From contig JAKBAU010000185.1 of the NCBI GenBank assembly GCA_021808875.1, positions 1 through 7,257 of the forward strand: a stretch of 7,257 nucleotides of DNA, in the 5' to 3' direction. Numbering within the stretch: the stretch's first letter is position 1; every line of letters begins with the position of its first letter. The translations under genes were made by a program, and so were the position numbers. Positions 1 through 6,850 of this stretch are shown piece by piece. The stretch comes from Pseudomonadota bacterium. GTDB taxonomy: Bacteria > Pseudomonadota > Alphaproteobacteria > Micropepsales > Micropepsaceae. The notes under the pieces were generated by a model that worked only from the letters and a program-made list of their open reading frames with translations, made no database searches and was not told the DNA's origin.

Positions 1-514
1 ATGAAGTATTGGCAGTTTCCACGATCCGACACGTAGCCTGATCAGCACTCTTGTAGTTTAACTGCCGGCTCTCAATTTCTGTCCCACGACATTCGCTCGA
101 AGGCGTTCGCCGATCGTAACAGATGTGGAGACATGCCTGACGTACCTAATGAGGTCTTTGGAGCTGATAGCGTGATGGTTGACTTGTGCCAATGATAAGT
201 GGTCCATACAGCACGACGTCCCCCTTTCGCGGGGCATAGTTTGCGACCTACTACCGCCGCCCACAAACAACATCTTACACGTGCACAGCCTGAAAATGAG
301 TTCCACTAAGCTAAGCACTGGATTTCATCCAGAACTTGGCCGGCCGTCTACAACGCCTCGCACTTTAGCTCCCACCGAAAAGCACCTCCAAAGGCGGCCA
401 AATCGGCGAAGGCATTAGACGGGACCAATCTATCGATATAATTGCAGATAGTACTCATCTTCTGCCAACGCGTGTGCGGACTGGTCCCCCGCCACACCTT
501 CGACTTCATGCCGC
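1..514. other. Gene-free stretch
   Basis: No reading frame here shows recognisable protein features. Open stretches on both strands (for example plus 179-418 and minus 58-318) lack a Shine-Dalgarno, conserved motifs or a natural residue composition. Apart from the hairpin at 472-497, I see no tRNA, repeat array or mobile-element end. The left boundary of the window may cut off context that would explain it. Confidence 0.5.
472..497 (-). terminator. Candidate 3' hairpin after the phosphoesterase gene
   Basis: GTGTGCGG (472-479) pairs with CCGCCACAC (489-497) with one bulged C, giving an eight-pair GC-rich stem with a loop of about nine bases. It lies 17 nt beyond the stop of the minus-strand phosphoesterase, where a transcript end would be expected. 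No U-run follows on the minus strand, so this is not a textbook intrinsic terminator. It could be a 3'-end stabilising hairpin or chance. Confidence 0.3.
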
Positions 515-2479
515 TCAATTCGATGACGGTTCAGTCTTTGGACGCGGATTAAAATCCACGGGGATCTCGTTATGGATCCCAAGTTGTCTGTCCGTCGGAA
601 TAATGCCAACCTGCCTGCAACCATAGAGGCCGGACAGTTCTGACGGCTGCATATCGACGAGCTTCAAGGGTATTATCGCGTAACTTGCGGGTAGTGGCTT
701 TACCCGTCCACTCAATCGGGCGGGATCAAATGCGCTAGTTAGATCGTTGACCTCCGGTGTCAACGCATCTTGTGGCCCTAGGTATTTTTCGTGATACATC
801 TTTTCCCCGAGCTTGCGCGCAGCAAGTTCGTTCGGAAGCTTGGCAAGTGGAATTAATCCCAAAACGCGATCAATAAATTTCACCACTGATGCGTGGCTGC
901 CAACGCTATGATCAACATAGTGTACTCGGGCAAAAGGCGAGATAACGATCAACGGTACACGTGGACCATCGGATAGTGGCACAGTCGCTTTCAATACACC
1001 GGTATCAGGGTGCGTTGCGAGCAATGGTGGTGGAACATGGTCATAATCGCCCTCAGAATCATCCCAGGTGATAATAATTGCGCTCTGCTTCCAGTAACGG
1101 CTCATAGCTATCGCATCGACTGCACGGGCGACCATAGCCTCGGAAATCATAGCGTCAGAATATCCTGGGTGATCGTCATCACCCACAAAGACGTCCTGTG
1201 CATGAGGGTCAACCGGTCTAAGCCCGGCGATATTCCCGTATCCTCCCTTTACATAAAAGACACCTCCCTTCATCGGCAACCGTCCATCTTTTACGTCACG
1301 AAAGAAGTCTCCTAGACCGCGCAAGTTTCCACGCATCTTGGGGTTATTTGAAACATATCCAAAGTATTGTGGGCCGTTATGATGCGTGATGTAGGATGCA
1401 TGCAGGCCTGACGCATCTACTGGGTCCACACTGTCCTTTGGCTCATGATCAAACCCTTCTTCATACCAGCGCCATGCTATTGGCATATGCCCCGTGGCGG
1501 TAATTTCCGCAATGTCACCCCTAACATCACCCAGATCTTCCTGTGGTAGTGCGTCATCCTTTGCCACATCAGCCAAACTTCTGCCGGCAAGCGTCAATGG
1601 TAAAGAGGCGTAGGTTTGATTGTATTGCACTGTCGTTTGGTAATCGCCGCCAAAATCGTAAGGATTTACCGGTACCTTCCTTTGCCAGTCATAAGGAGAT
1701 CCCCAAAACGGATCTGAATCATTGACAACTGGTTCTCCCGGGCCCGATGCGCCATTCCCTGCGTAACCCTGCTCAGGATGTTCAATCCACTGTGTAACCC
1801 CTGTCTGAGCCGCAATGATATCAAGATTTCCAGGCGTGGAAGGTCCTGTTACCAGCTGGAAAATGTGGTCCATGAGGGTAAAGCGATCGGCGAAGCGCCA
1901 CAAAAATGGTACCGTATTACAATCCTCATAAGCCATTGTGAGTTCTCCGAACTGCTTGGCCATGAGCGTGGGCGCCCCGTTCTGAAAATATTTTTCCTCC
2001 TCGCTTTCGGCATATCGGTTCATCCGCGGCCGGCCGTTCACGAAGTTCATCTTCTCCACGATCATCGGATGAGAATGATCCACATCGTCTGTATCGGCCG
2101 CATCCTGTCCAGGTCCTATACGAAACGGATGAATTTGCGAAACTGTTCCATTGAGATTGACTATTCGCTGATAAAATCCAGGCGTCTGCGCTGGAGGTTG
2201 GCTGAATAAGCCGTCTGCACCTGGAAATGTCCCAAAATACGAATCAAAGCTTCTGTTCTCCTGGTAAAGCACAAAGATGTATTTGATGTGCTGACGTAGC
2301 AATGCAACGATCTGGCGATGGGAAAGATGAGGCTCTGCATCATGCCCGGTCATGTACGGCCTAATGCCAGGTCCGGGTGCGGTATTTATCGCTGCATAGG
2401 GTGTCGCCGATACCTGCATCGCCGCTAACGCAGTCGAAATCACTACAGAAACCGAACGATATAAAGGTTTCAGGCGCAC
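515..2479 (-). CDS. Secreted phosphoesterase (acid phosphatase / phospholipase C family, PF04185-like)
   Basis: Predicted exported hydrolase of phosphate monoesters or phosphodiesters (AcpA / non-specific phospholipase C superfamily), 654 residues, acting outside the cytoplasm. The N-terminus is a Sec-type signal peptide: basic residues (R2, K4, R8), a hydrophobic core at about 10-21, and a likely cleavage after VSA near residue 25. Family motifs are in order: YQENRSFDSYFG with E74-N75 (metal-binding pair), DDVDHSHP at 131-138, GPSTPGN with S214 (likely nucleophile), THHNGP with H366-H367, TWDDSEGDYDHVPPP with D473-D474, and GSHASVVKFI at 528-536. Role assignments come from the AcpA family by analogy. 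I chose GTG at 2479 because AAGGGGG (2486-2492) lies six bases upstream; an in-frame TTG at 2500 would put that Shine-Dalgarno inside the gene. It appears intact, is transcribed alone, and its substrate cannot be told from sequence. Confidence 0.9.
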   Translation of the reverse strand: MRLKPLYRSVSVVISTALAAMQVSATPYAAINTAPGPGIRPYMTGHDAEPHLSHRQIVALLRQHIKYIFVLYQENRSFDSYFGTFPGADGLFSQPPAQTPGFYQRIVNLNGTVSQIHPFRIGPGQDAADTDDVDHSHPMIVEKMNFVNGRPRMNRYAESEEEKYFQNGAPTLMAKQFGELTMAYEDCNTVPFLWRFADRFTLMDHIFQLVTGPSTPGNLDIIAAQTGVTQWIEHPEQGYAGNGASGPGEPVVNDSDPFWGSPYDWQRKVPVNPYDFGGDYQTTVQYNQTYASLPLTLAGRSLADVAKDDALPQEDLGDVRGDIAEITATGHMPIAWRWYEEGFDHEPKDSVDPVDASGLHASYITHHNGPQYFGYVSNNPKMRGNLRGLGDFFRDVKDGRLPMKGGVFYVKGGYGNIAGLRPVDPHAQDVFVGDDDHPGYSDAMISEAMVARAVDAIAMSRYWKQSAIIITWDDSEGDYDHVPPPLLATHPDTGVLKATVPLSDGPRVPLIVISPFARVHYVDHSVGSHASVVKFIDRVLGLIPLAKLPNELAARKLGEKMYHEKYLGPQDALTPEVNDLTSAFDPARLSGRVKPLPASYAIIPLKLVDMQPSELSGLYGCRQVGIIPTDRQLGIHNEIPVDFNPRPKTEPSSN

Positions 2480-2918
2480 AGAAATCCCCCTTGAGAGCAA
2501 GCCCCGGTTCTCAGCCTAGCAAATCCAATCTCTATTTGGATGATGATTTCATGACGCCCCACCTAAACCCGTGTCGAAATTGGTCGGACGCACCCTGATA
2601 AGCTGCCAGCAGGTCAATGTGTTCCAACCTCTACCCCCGCCACTATGACCAGCATCCGGACTTCGGATCACCTAAGTTTTTAAAGCCAGTATAAGGAATA
2701 ACAAGCTGGGATGTCATGACGATTTAACACGCCTAGATTATCTACGACTGTCGGGGCGACGTAGACCTGCTGAATGTCCGCTGAGAGATGTTTTCACGCA
2801 TGGCGGCAAAGGCGCCTGGAAGGTCGAACTCACATGAAACCTTCCGCATTTAGGCACATTCATCCAATGCGGCTACAGAGCTGACGACGCCTTACCACTC
2901 AACCGCCGGAGGACGATT
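2480..2918. other. Divergent intergenic spacer
   Basis: This spacer separates the minus-strand phosphoesterase from the plus-strand DUF3768 gene and should carry promoters for both, but I see no convincing -35/-10 pair. It contains a 6-bp-arm inverted repeat at 2523-2541 and two copies of TCATGACG (2549-2556 and 2714-2721). I found no tandem PHO-box-like repeat despite the phosphatase next door. Only very short open frames occur, such as a 21-codon ORF near 2790. Confidence 0.45.
2523..2541. repeat. Short inverted repeat upstream of the phosphoesterase gene
   Basis: ATCCAA (2523-2528) and TTGGAT (2536-2541) form perfect 6-bp arms around a 7-base centre, about 45 bp upstream of the GTG start. 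It could be an operator half-site pair or a weak leader hairpin. Arms this short are common by chance. Confidence 0.25.
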
Positions 2919-3245
2919 GTGACCAGTTGGAGGGTGGCTCGGATTCGCGCGCTAAACGATGAGGTGCGGCATCATCCCCGCCGGGGACGCTGGCTGATAA
3001 CCCCCAAGGTCCAAAGTCATCCAGCCTTGGAAGCTTTACTGGAGAGAGTTCGCACATTCTGCGAGTTCACCAATCATAATGATCCCTATCATGAGCACGA
3101 TTTCGGCTCATTTGAGTTTGATGGTGAAACATATTTTTGGAAAATTGACTATTATGACTTGACACTCAGCATGGCATCACCGGACCCGCTCGATAAAATG
3201 CTTACGCAACGGGTCTTAACAATCATGCATGCAAGTGAGTACTGA
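2919..3245 (+). CDS. DUF3768 domain-containing protein
   Basis: Small protein of 108 residues, full length for the DUF3768 family, whose function is unknown. The family pattern runs end to end: IRALNDEVR (9-17), an acidic/aromatic core FTNHNDPYHEHDFGSF (50-65), WKIDYYD (74-80), and a C-terminal SPDP...RVLTIMHASEY (87-108). No signal peptide or membrane segment is seen, so it is probably cytoplasmic. The start is GTG at 2919, supported by GGAGGA (2908-2913) five bases upstream. The conserved His/Asp/Glu residues could bind metal, but that is speculation. In my recollection these genes are common in alphaproteobacteria, including on plasmids, so an accessory origin is possible. Its stop shares one base with the start of a 43-codon ORF. 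Confidence 0.85.
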   Translation: MTSWRVARIRALNDEVRHHPRRGRWLITPKVQSHPALEALLERVRTFCEFTNHNDPYHEHDFGSFEFDGETYFWKIDYYDLTLSMASPDPLDKMLTQRVLTIMHASEY

Positions 3246-3376
3246 TGAGTGACCGACATTATTCTCATCAATGGCGTTCAGCGCTGCGGCCAACGCTGGC
3301 CGGAATACTCTCAACTTGTCCGCCGGAATTGGGAGGCATCCCTTTGATCTTGGTCAAGATCATCGATGTCACATAG
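3245..3376 (+). CDS. Possible micro-ORF overlapping the DUF3768 stop (43 residues)
   Basis: ATG at 3245-3247 shares one base with the TGA stop of the DUF3768 gene (TGATG), an arrangement typical of translational coupling. The frame stays open for 43 codons to TAG at 3374-3376. The product starts MSDRHYSHQWRSALRP, has a basic first half, and then a hydrophobic stretch with GGIPLILVKIIDV near the end. I recognise no family. It has no strong Shine-Dalgarno of its own and could be fortuitous, since one-base overlaps arise by chance. Confidence 0.2.
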   Translation: MSDRHYSHQWRSALRPTLAGILSTCPPELGGIPLILVKIIDVT

Positions 3377-3416
3377 CAGGACATTAGTCTTGCAACATGA
3401 TGATGCGAGACGTCTC

Positions 3417-3944
3417 ATGAAAAAGGAACATTGGCAAGATTGGGGTACAGCTCTTGTCGGTACCTGGCTTTTTGTTTCTCCGTGGTTTTTGACAGTAATG
3501 CAAGCATCAACCGCCGCTATTCCCAGCGGTGTCGAATTGCTTTGGAGTTCGTGGATCTGCGGTGCTTTGCTGATTTTTTTGGGGTTGTCGGAGCTCTCGG
3601 GTTTTGCTCGCTGGAAGGAATGGTGCATTGCCGGGTTGGGCGCATGGCTTTTCATCGCGCCGCAGGTTTTGGGATACCCGCAGATAGATGCCGTGGCTTT
3701 AAACTCGATTATCTTCGGGCTTGTGACGATTGCTCTAGCCGGATGGGCCATCGGGGACTCGCACGAACTTCTGCCGCGCCTCCAGCGCCCTAAAGGTGAC
3801 TTGCGCGATAAACTGCCAAGGATGGGGTTGCCGGATGAGCATGAGCATATGGCGGGAGAACCAGAACCGCATGCGTCAGGACCCGACATCCTAAGACCTG
3901 GGATTGGAATGGGTGTGCCAGGTCAAACGACGAAGAGCAGTTAG
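3417..3944 (+). CDS. SPW-repeat inner-membrane protein
   Basis: Integral membrane protein of 175 residues with two SPW repeats (PF03779-like); function unknown. Repeat 1 is WQDWGTALVGTWLFVSPWF (about 6-24) and repeat 2 is WKEWCIAGLGAWLFIAPQVL (about 66-85). Four hydrophobic helices are apparent at about 11-29, 40-60, 68-86 and 92-112. They are followed by a hydrophilic 60-residue tail rich in Pro, Gly, His and Glu, including DEHEHMAGEPEPH (130-142). I chose ATG at 3417 because it places the first repeat directly after a short MKKEH start, as is usual in the family. An in-frame ATG at 3366 would add 17 polar residues without a better ribosome site; the Shine-Dalgarno is weak at both. It lies 171 bp after the DUF3768 gene on the same strand; co-transcription is possible but unproven. 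Confidence 0.8.
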   Translation: MKKEHWQDWGTALVGTWLFVSPWFLTVMQASTAAIPSGVELLWSSWICGALLIFLGLSELSGFARWKEWCIAGLGAWLFIAPQVLGYPQIDAVALNSIIFGLVTIALAGWAIGDSHELLPRLQRPKGDLRDKLPRMGLPDEHEHMAGEPEPHASGPDILRPGIGMGVPGQTTKSS

Positions 3945-4811
3945 GTGAACGACCAAAGTCTCATCCCGTGACTAGGCGAGTGCCGTCCTTGAAATAAAGG
4001 CCGAAGGCACTGTCCGTGCCAAAGGGCATAGGAGGCGCCTAATATCCTTGCCTGGTGGCAAGTAACGACGAATTGGCGCCCTGGCCCACATCGAGCCGAG
4101 CATCGAGGCTAATGGTCCGTTTGGTGTCTGCGCCAAAATGAATGTGTTGCGAGCAACTTCTTTGCCGTTGAGCGTGCGGACACCCAACAAATGAAATCGC
4201 TGAGCTGTTGCCTCTCCGTCTCTTCTGCAGGACGCCCCTACGGCTTCGAAATAGCGCTTTTGAACCTGGGCATTTTAACTTCACGGCCGTTCTTGCCAAC
4301 CCGGCCCGGGCGATCGATCCTCATGTGATTTTGCGTCCATCCGGAATGCGTCGGCCACGCTAGTTCGCCTGAATTACTGCGCCGCATTCGGGGCGAGGCG
4401 TCTGCGGCTGTTGCCCACAGGCTGAGGCTCTCTCCACTAGAAAATGATAGTACTCCCAGGTCGAACAAGTCCTCGTTGATTTGAGATCCTGCTGCTTCGG
4501 TAAATTCACTTTGGGGACCGTTCAAATCCGCCCTGCGCAAGGTTAGACGCTCCGTTGGGGAATTAACCAGCTGGACGCGTCCTGCCGGCGCCAATATGGC
4601 CTCTCAAGTTGAGCGAAAAACCTCCATCCTGGGACCGCGCGCTCAATCTAGCAGCCTTCTAACGCTGTACCTTGACACGCAAATACCCGGTTTTTCCTTT
4701 ACACCCGAGACACTGCTCCAGACAGGCCAAGGTTCTGGGAAGATTGCATCCGGCTCGTCCGGCCGCCATAACCTTTTATACGGAGAAATGCTCACCACTG
4801 GGAACTGAACA
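3945..4811. other. Long gap without a confident gene
   Basis: This 867-bp stretch holds no intact recognisable gene. On the minus strand, overlapping open frames at 4238-4594, 4039-4299 and 3972-4190 contain protein-like runs (for example LGVRTLNGKEVARNTFILAQ) that switch frame near 4240-4260, as a decayed gene might. I could not match them to a family. On the plus strand a 70-codon frame (4596-4808) abuts the acyl-CoA dehydrogenase but looks non-coding. A TTGACA box lies at 4672-4677, without a -10 at good spacing. Hairpins at 3979-4020 are listed separately. Confidence 0.45.
3979..4020. repeat. Two mutually exclusive hairpins after the SPW gene
   Basis: AGTGCC (3979-3984) can pair with GGCACT (4006-4011), enclosing an inner CCTT/AAGG stem (3987-3990 with 3997-4000). 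Alternatively GGCAC (4006-4010) pairs with GTGCC (4016-4020) around a 5-base loop. The two folds compete for the same GGCAC. They begin 35 nt past the SPW stop and could form its mRNA 3' end, but no T-run follows, so a standard terminator is not supported. Confidence 0.25.
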
Positions 4812-5978
4812 ATGGATTTCGAACTGAGTCCGGACCAGGAGAATGTGCGAAGTGCAGTGGCGTCCCTGTGCACGAACTTCGATGATGCCTACTGGCGCGC
4901 CCGCGACAACTCGGGCGGCTTTCCAGAGGACTTCTACCAGGCCTTTGCCCAGGGCGGATGGCTGGGCATTTGTATTCCACCTGCCTATGGCGGATCTGGC
5001 CTTGGTGTCTGCGAGGCCGCAGTAATGATGCGAACAGTCGCTCAATCCGGCGCCGGCATGTCGGGAGCATCTGCATTGCATATGAATATCTTCGGACTTA
5101 ACCCAGTGGTTGCCCATGGCAGCGATACACAAAAGCTGCGTATGCTACCCCCTATTGTCTCTGGACAGGAAAAAGCATGCTTTGCCGTTACTGAGCCGGA
5201 TACGGGCTTGAACACAACCCGTCTCAAGACGCGTGCCGTGCGTCATAAAGATCGCTTTATCGTCAACGGACAAAAGGTATGGATCTCAACCGCACAGGTC
5301 GCCAGCAAGATTTTGCTTCTTGCCCGTACTACTCCACTTAGCGATGTCCAAAAGCCAACTGACGGTCTCAGCCTGTTCTATACCGATCTTGATCGCCGCC
5401 ACATCGCGATAAGAGAAATCGACAAAATGGGCCGCAAGGCGATCGATTCCAATGAGCTTTTTATCGAAAATTTAGAGATACCCGAAGATGACCTGATCGG
5501 AGTTGAAGGTCGGGGGTTTAAGTACATTCTTGACGGCATGAATCCTGAGCGCGTGCTGATCGCAGCCGAAGCCATCGGCCTTGGTCAACTTGCGCTGAGC
5601 AGAGCCGCACGCTACGCGAAAGAGCGCATTGTGTTTGATCGCGCCATTGGCCAAAACCAGTCAATCCAGCATCCATTGGCCAAAAACTGGCTGGCTCTAG
5701 AAGCCGCCTGGCTTATGACCTTAAAGGCAGCTGACCAGTACGACCGTGGCCTCGAATCTGGTGCGAGCGCAAACGCAGCCAAATATCTCGCCGGCGAAGC
5801 TGGATTTGACGCATGCCAGCAGGCGGTGATGACACATGGCGGATTTGGCTATGCCAAGGATTTTCACGTTGAACGCTACCTGCGGGAAGTCATGATCGCA
5901 CGGATCGCCCCGATAAGTCCGCAACTGGCGCTCTGTTACATCGCAGAGCGAGTCTTGGGCCTACCGAAATCCTATTGA
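4812..5978 (+). CDS. Acyl-CoA dehydrogenase family protein
   Basis: FAD-dependent flavoenzyme of 388 residues, the usual length, that would introduce an alpha-beta double bond into an acyl-CoA thioester and pass electrons to electron-transfer flavoprotein. Visible features are the helical N-terminal domain (1-115), the first family signature [12 protein letters not shown] (123-134), KVWIST (155-160), the C-terminal-domain [20 protein letters not shown] (271-290), and the second signature region [23 protein letters not shown] (337-359). The position of the catalytic Glu in medium-chain enzymes (YEGT) reads IAPIS here. E246 in MNPER instead aligns with the helix-G glutamate of isovaleryl-CoA dehydrogenases. 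This suggests a branched or unusual acyl substrate, which I cannot specify. The ATG at 4812 has only a weak GGGA (4800-4803) upstream. No CoA-ligase, hydratase or ETF gene is adjacent. The 3' end overlaps queC tail to tail by 7 nt. Confidence 0.9.
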   Translation: MDFELSPDQENVRSAVASLCTNFDDAYWRARDNSGGFPEDFYQAFAQGGWLGICIPPAYGGSGLGVCEAAVMMRTVAQSGAGMSGASALHMNIFGLNPVVAHGSDTQKLRMLPPIVSGQEKACFAVTEPDTGLNTTRLKTRAVRHKDRFIVNGQKVWISTAQVASKILLLARTTPLSDVQKPTDGLSLFYTDLDRRHIAIREIDKMGRKAIDSNELFIENLEIPEDDLIGVEGRGFKYILDGMNPERVLIAAEAIGLGQLALSRAARYAKERIVFDRAIGQNQSIQHPLAKNWLALEAAWLMTLKAADQYDRGLESGASANAAKYLAGEAGFDACQQAVMTHGGFGYAKDFHVERYLREVMIARIAPISPQLALCYIAERVLGLPKSY

Positions 5979-6673
5979 GGTGATCTGGCAATAAAGCTGG
6001 CATAACCCTTTGCACGCAGATTGCAGGCCGGGCAATCACCGCAGCCTTGGCCCCACGCGTGCAAATGTTGGGTGTCGCCCTTGTAGCAGGACAGTGTTTG
6101 GGAACGGATCAACTCAACGAGATCATTGCCACCCAATCGTTCCGCCATCCGCCACGTCTCTGCCTTATCAATCCACATCAAGGGCGTGTCGAGCACAAAG
6201 CGCTGCTCCATGCCGAGATTGAGCACCACCTGAAGCGCCTTGACGGTGTCGTCTCGGCAATCCGGGTACCCCGAATAGTCCGTTTCGCAGAGCCCGGAGA
6301 CGATGTGCGTGAGTTTCCTCCGGTAAGCCACGGCAGCGGCAAAGGTCAGAAAAATTATATTACGCCCAGGCACGAAGGTATTTGGCAGTCCGTTACCAGA
6401 GGCCGCGATATCGCAGTCGCGGGTGAGTGCGGTTTCGCTGATCTGACCGAGCACGCCCAAATCAAGAACATAGTCCGTTCCAAGCCTTGGCGCCCATTTG
6501 GGAAATTTGCTGCGAAGACCCTGAAGTACCCGGCTGCGTGCCTCCAGTTCGCTGCGGTGACGCTGACCGTAGTCGAAGCCGATGGTCTCAACCTGGGCAT
6601 ATTGGGTGAGCGCCCAAGCCAGACAGGTTGCCGAATCCTGTCCTCCGGATAACAGAACCAAAGCGCCAGACAT
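5972..6673 (-). CDS. queC: 7-cyano-7-deazaguanine synthase
   Basis: QueC converts 7-carboxy-7-deazaguanine to preQ0 (7-cyano-7-deazaguanine) using ATP and ammonia, a cytoplasmic step in queuosine tRNA-modification synthesis. The 233-residue product is full length. It has the ATP-pyrophosphatase PP-loop SGGQDS (9-14), FDYGQRHR (33-40), the conserved [17 protein letters not shown] (101-117), [11 protein letters not shown] (130-140), and the zinc site formed by C196 and the C211/C214/C217 cluster CGDCPAC. I placed the start at ATG 6673 because AAGGAGG lies eight bases upstream on the minus strand; the in-frame ATG at 6694 would place that Shine-Dalgarno inside the gene and add seven non-conserved residues. 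queD and queE are not adjacent. It is divergent from ahcY, and its stop overlaps the acyl-CoA dehydrogenase stop region. Confidence 0.96.
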   Translation of the reverse strand: MSGALVLLSGGQDSATCLAWALTQYAQVETIGFDYGQRHRSELEARSRVLQGLRSKFPKWAPRLGTDYVLDLGVLGQISETALTRDCDIAASGNGLPNTFVPGRNIIFLTFAAAVAYRRKLTHIVSGLCETDYSGYPDCRDDTVKALQVVLNLGMEQRFVLDTPLMWIDKAETWRMAERLGGNDLVELIRSQTLSCYKGDTQHLHAWGQGCGDCPACNLRAKGYASFIARSPQ

Positions 6674-6703
6674 AGATCTTGCCTCCTTGCGCATATCACG
6701 CTG

Positions 6704-6736
6704 ACCCGGCGGATCATTCTTTTATGGAAACCGGGT
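6704..6736. repeat. Inverted repeat in the queC leader
   Basis: ACCCGG (6704-6709) and CCGGGT (6731-6736) are perfect 6-bp arms around a 21-base loop, 30 bp upstream of the queC start. In the queC transcript this could form a hairpin at the start of the leader. Read on the plus strand, the second arm runs into TTTTT (6736-6740), so it resembles a weak terminator facing ahcY. I do not see a known preQ1 riboswitch fold in it. Confidence 0.3.
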
Positions 6737-6745
6737 TTTTGAGCC

Positions 6746-6774
6746 ATTCTATCCTAAATGCATAAAGATATGCA
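6746..6774 (-). promoter_or_regulatory. Weak candidate queC promoter
   Basis: TAGAAT on the minus strand (complement of 6746-6751) is a fair -10. The hexamer 17 bp upstream (TGCATA, complement of 6769-6774) is a poor -35. If used, transcription would begin near 6739, giving a leader of about 65 nt, and the -35 would fall inside the operator-like inverted repeat that also flanks the ahcY promoter. Confidence 0.2.
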
Positions 6775-6790
6775 GATTTCTTTATATCTT
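6761..6790. promoter_or_regulatory. Operator-like inverted A/T-rich motif, possible SahR site
   Basis: CATAAAGATAT (6761-6771) is followed after four bases by ATTTCTTTAT (6776-6785), a 9-of-10 inverted match to ATAAAGATAT. The 7-mer AAGATAT (6765-6771) is also perfectly inverted as ATATCTT (6784-6790). From memory, the alphaproteobacterial site for SahR, an ArsR-family sensor of S-adenosylhomocysteine, is close to CATAAAGATATCTTTATG. One half matches exactly, but the spacing to the second half is wider than in that palindrome. Its place just upstream of the ahcY -35 fits repression. The regulator assignment is inference. Confidence 0.4.
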
Positions 6791-6791
6791 C

Positions 6792-6820
6792 TTGTGACTT
6801 TTGACCCTCCCTGCTATACC
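6792..6820 (+). promoter_or_regulatory. ahcY promoter (extended -10)
   Basis: TTGTGA (6792-6797) lies 17 bp from TATACC (6815-6820), which is preceded by TG at 6812-6813, making an extended -10. Transcription would start near 6827, giving a leader of about 24 nt that contains only the ribosome site AGAGGA (6838-6843). Such a short leader leaves no room for a SAH or SAM riboswitch, so any control is probably at the DNA level. Confidence 0.5.
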
Positions 6821-6850
6821 CCCGCCGCCGTCAATCTAGAGGATCGCTTC

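Noticed and set aside
179..418. 79-codon frame in the left gene-free stretch
   Set aside because: No ribosome site, no motif, and a composition typical of random open sequence.
1778..2209. 143-codon plus-strand open frame inside the phosphoesterase
   Set aside because: It is antisense to a well-supported gene with family motifs and has no domain or Shine-Dalgarno.
2549..2721. PHO-box control of the phosphoesterase
   Set aside because: Only isolated GTCATGA-like pieces occur (TCATGACG twice, 165 bp apart); the tandem 7-mer repeats with 4-bp spacing are absent.
3311..3889. 192-codon minus-strand open frame
   Set aside because: It is antisense to the SPW protein, whose repeats and membrane helices are clear; its Ser/Cys/Pro-rich composition looks like a shadow.
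4596..4808. 70-codon frame ending just before the acyl-CoA dehydrogenase start
   Set aside because: The close spacing suggested a leader gene, but the product is low in recognisable features, lacks a Shine-Dalgarno, and has a Ser/Thr/Gly-rich non-protein look.
6047..6652. 201-codon plus-strand open frame
   Set aside because: It lies entirely antisense to queC, which has all its catalytic and zinc motifs; this frame has no recognisable motif.
6674..6740. preQ1 riboswitch in the queC leader
   Set aside because: There is a hairpin, but not the compact C-rich loop plus A-rich tail joined to the Shine-Dalgarno expected of preQ1-I.
6821..6850. SAH or SAM riboswitch upstream of ahcY
   Set aside because: The best promoter leaves a leader of only about 24 nt, and I see no known aptamer pattern in the spacer.
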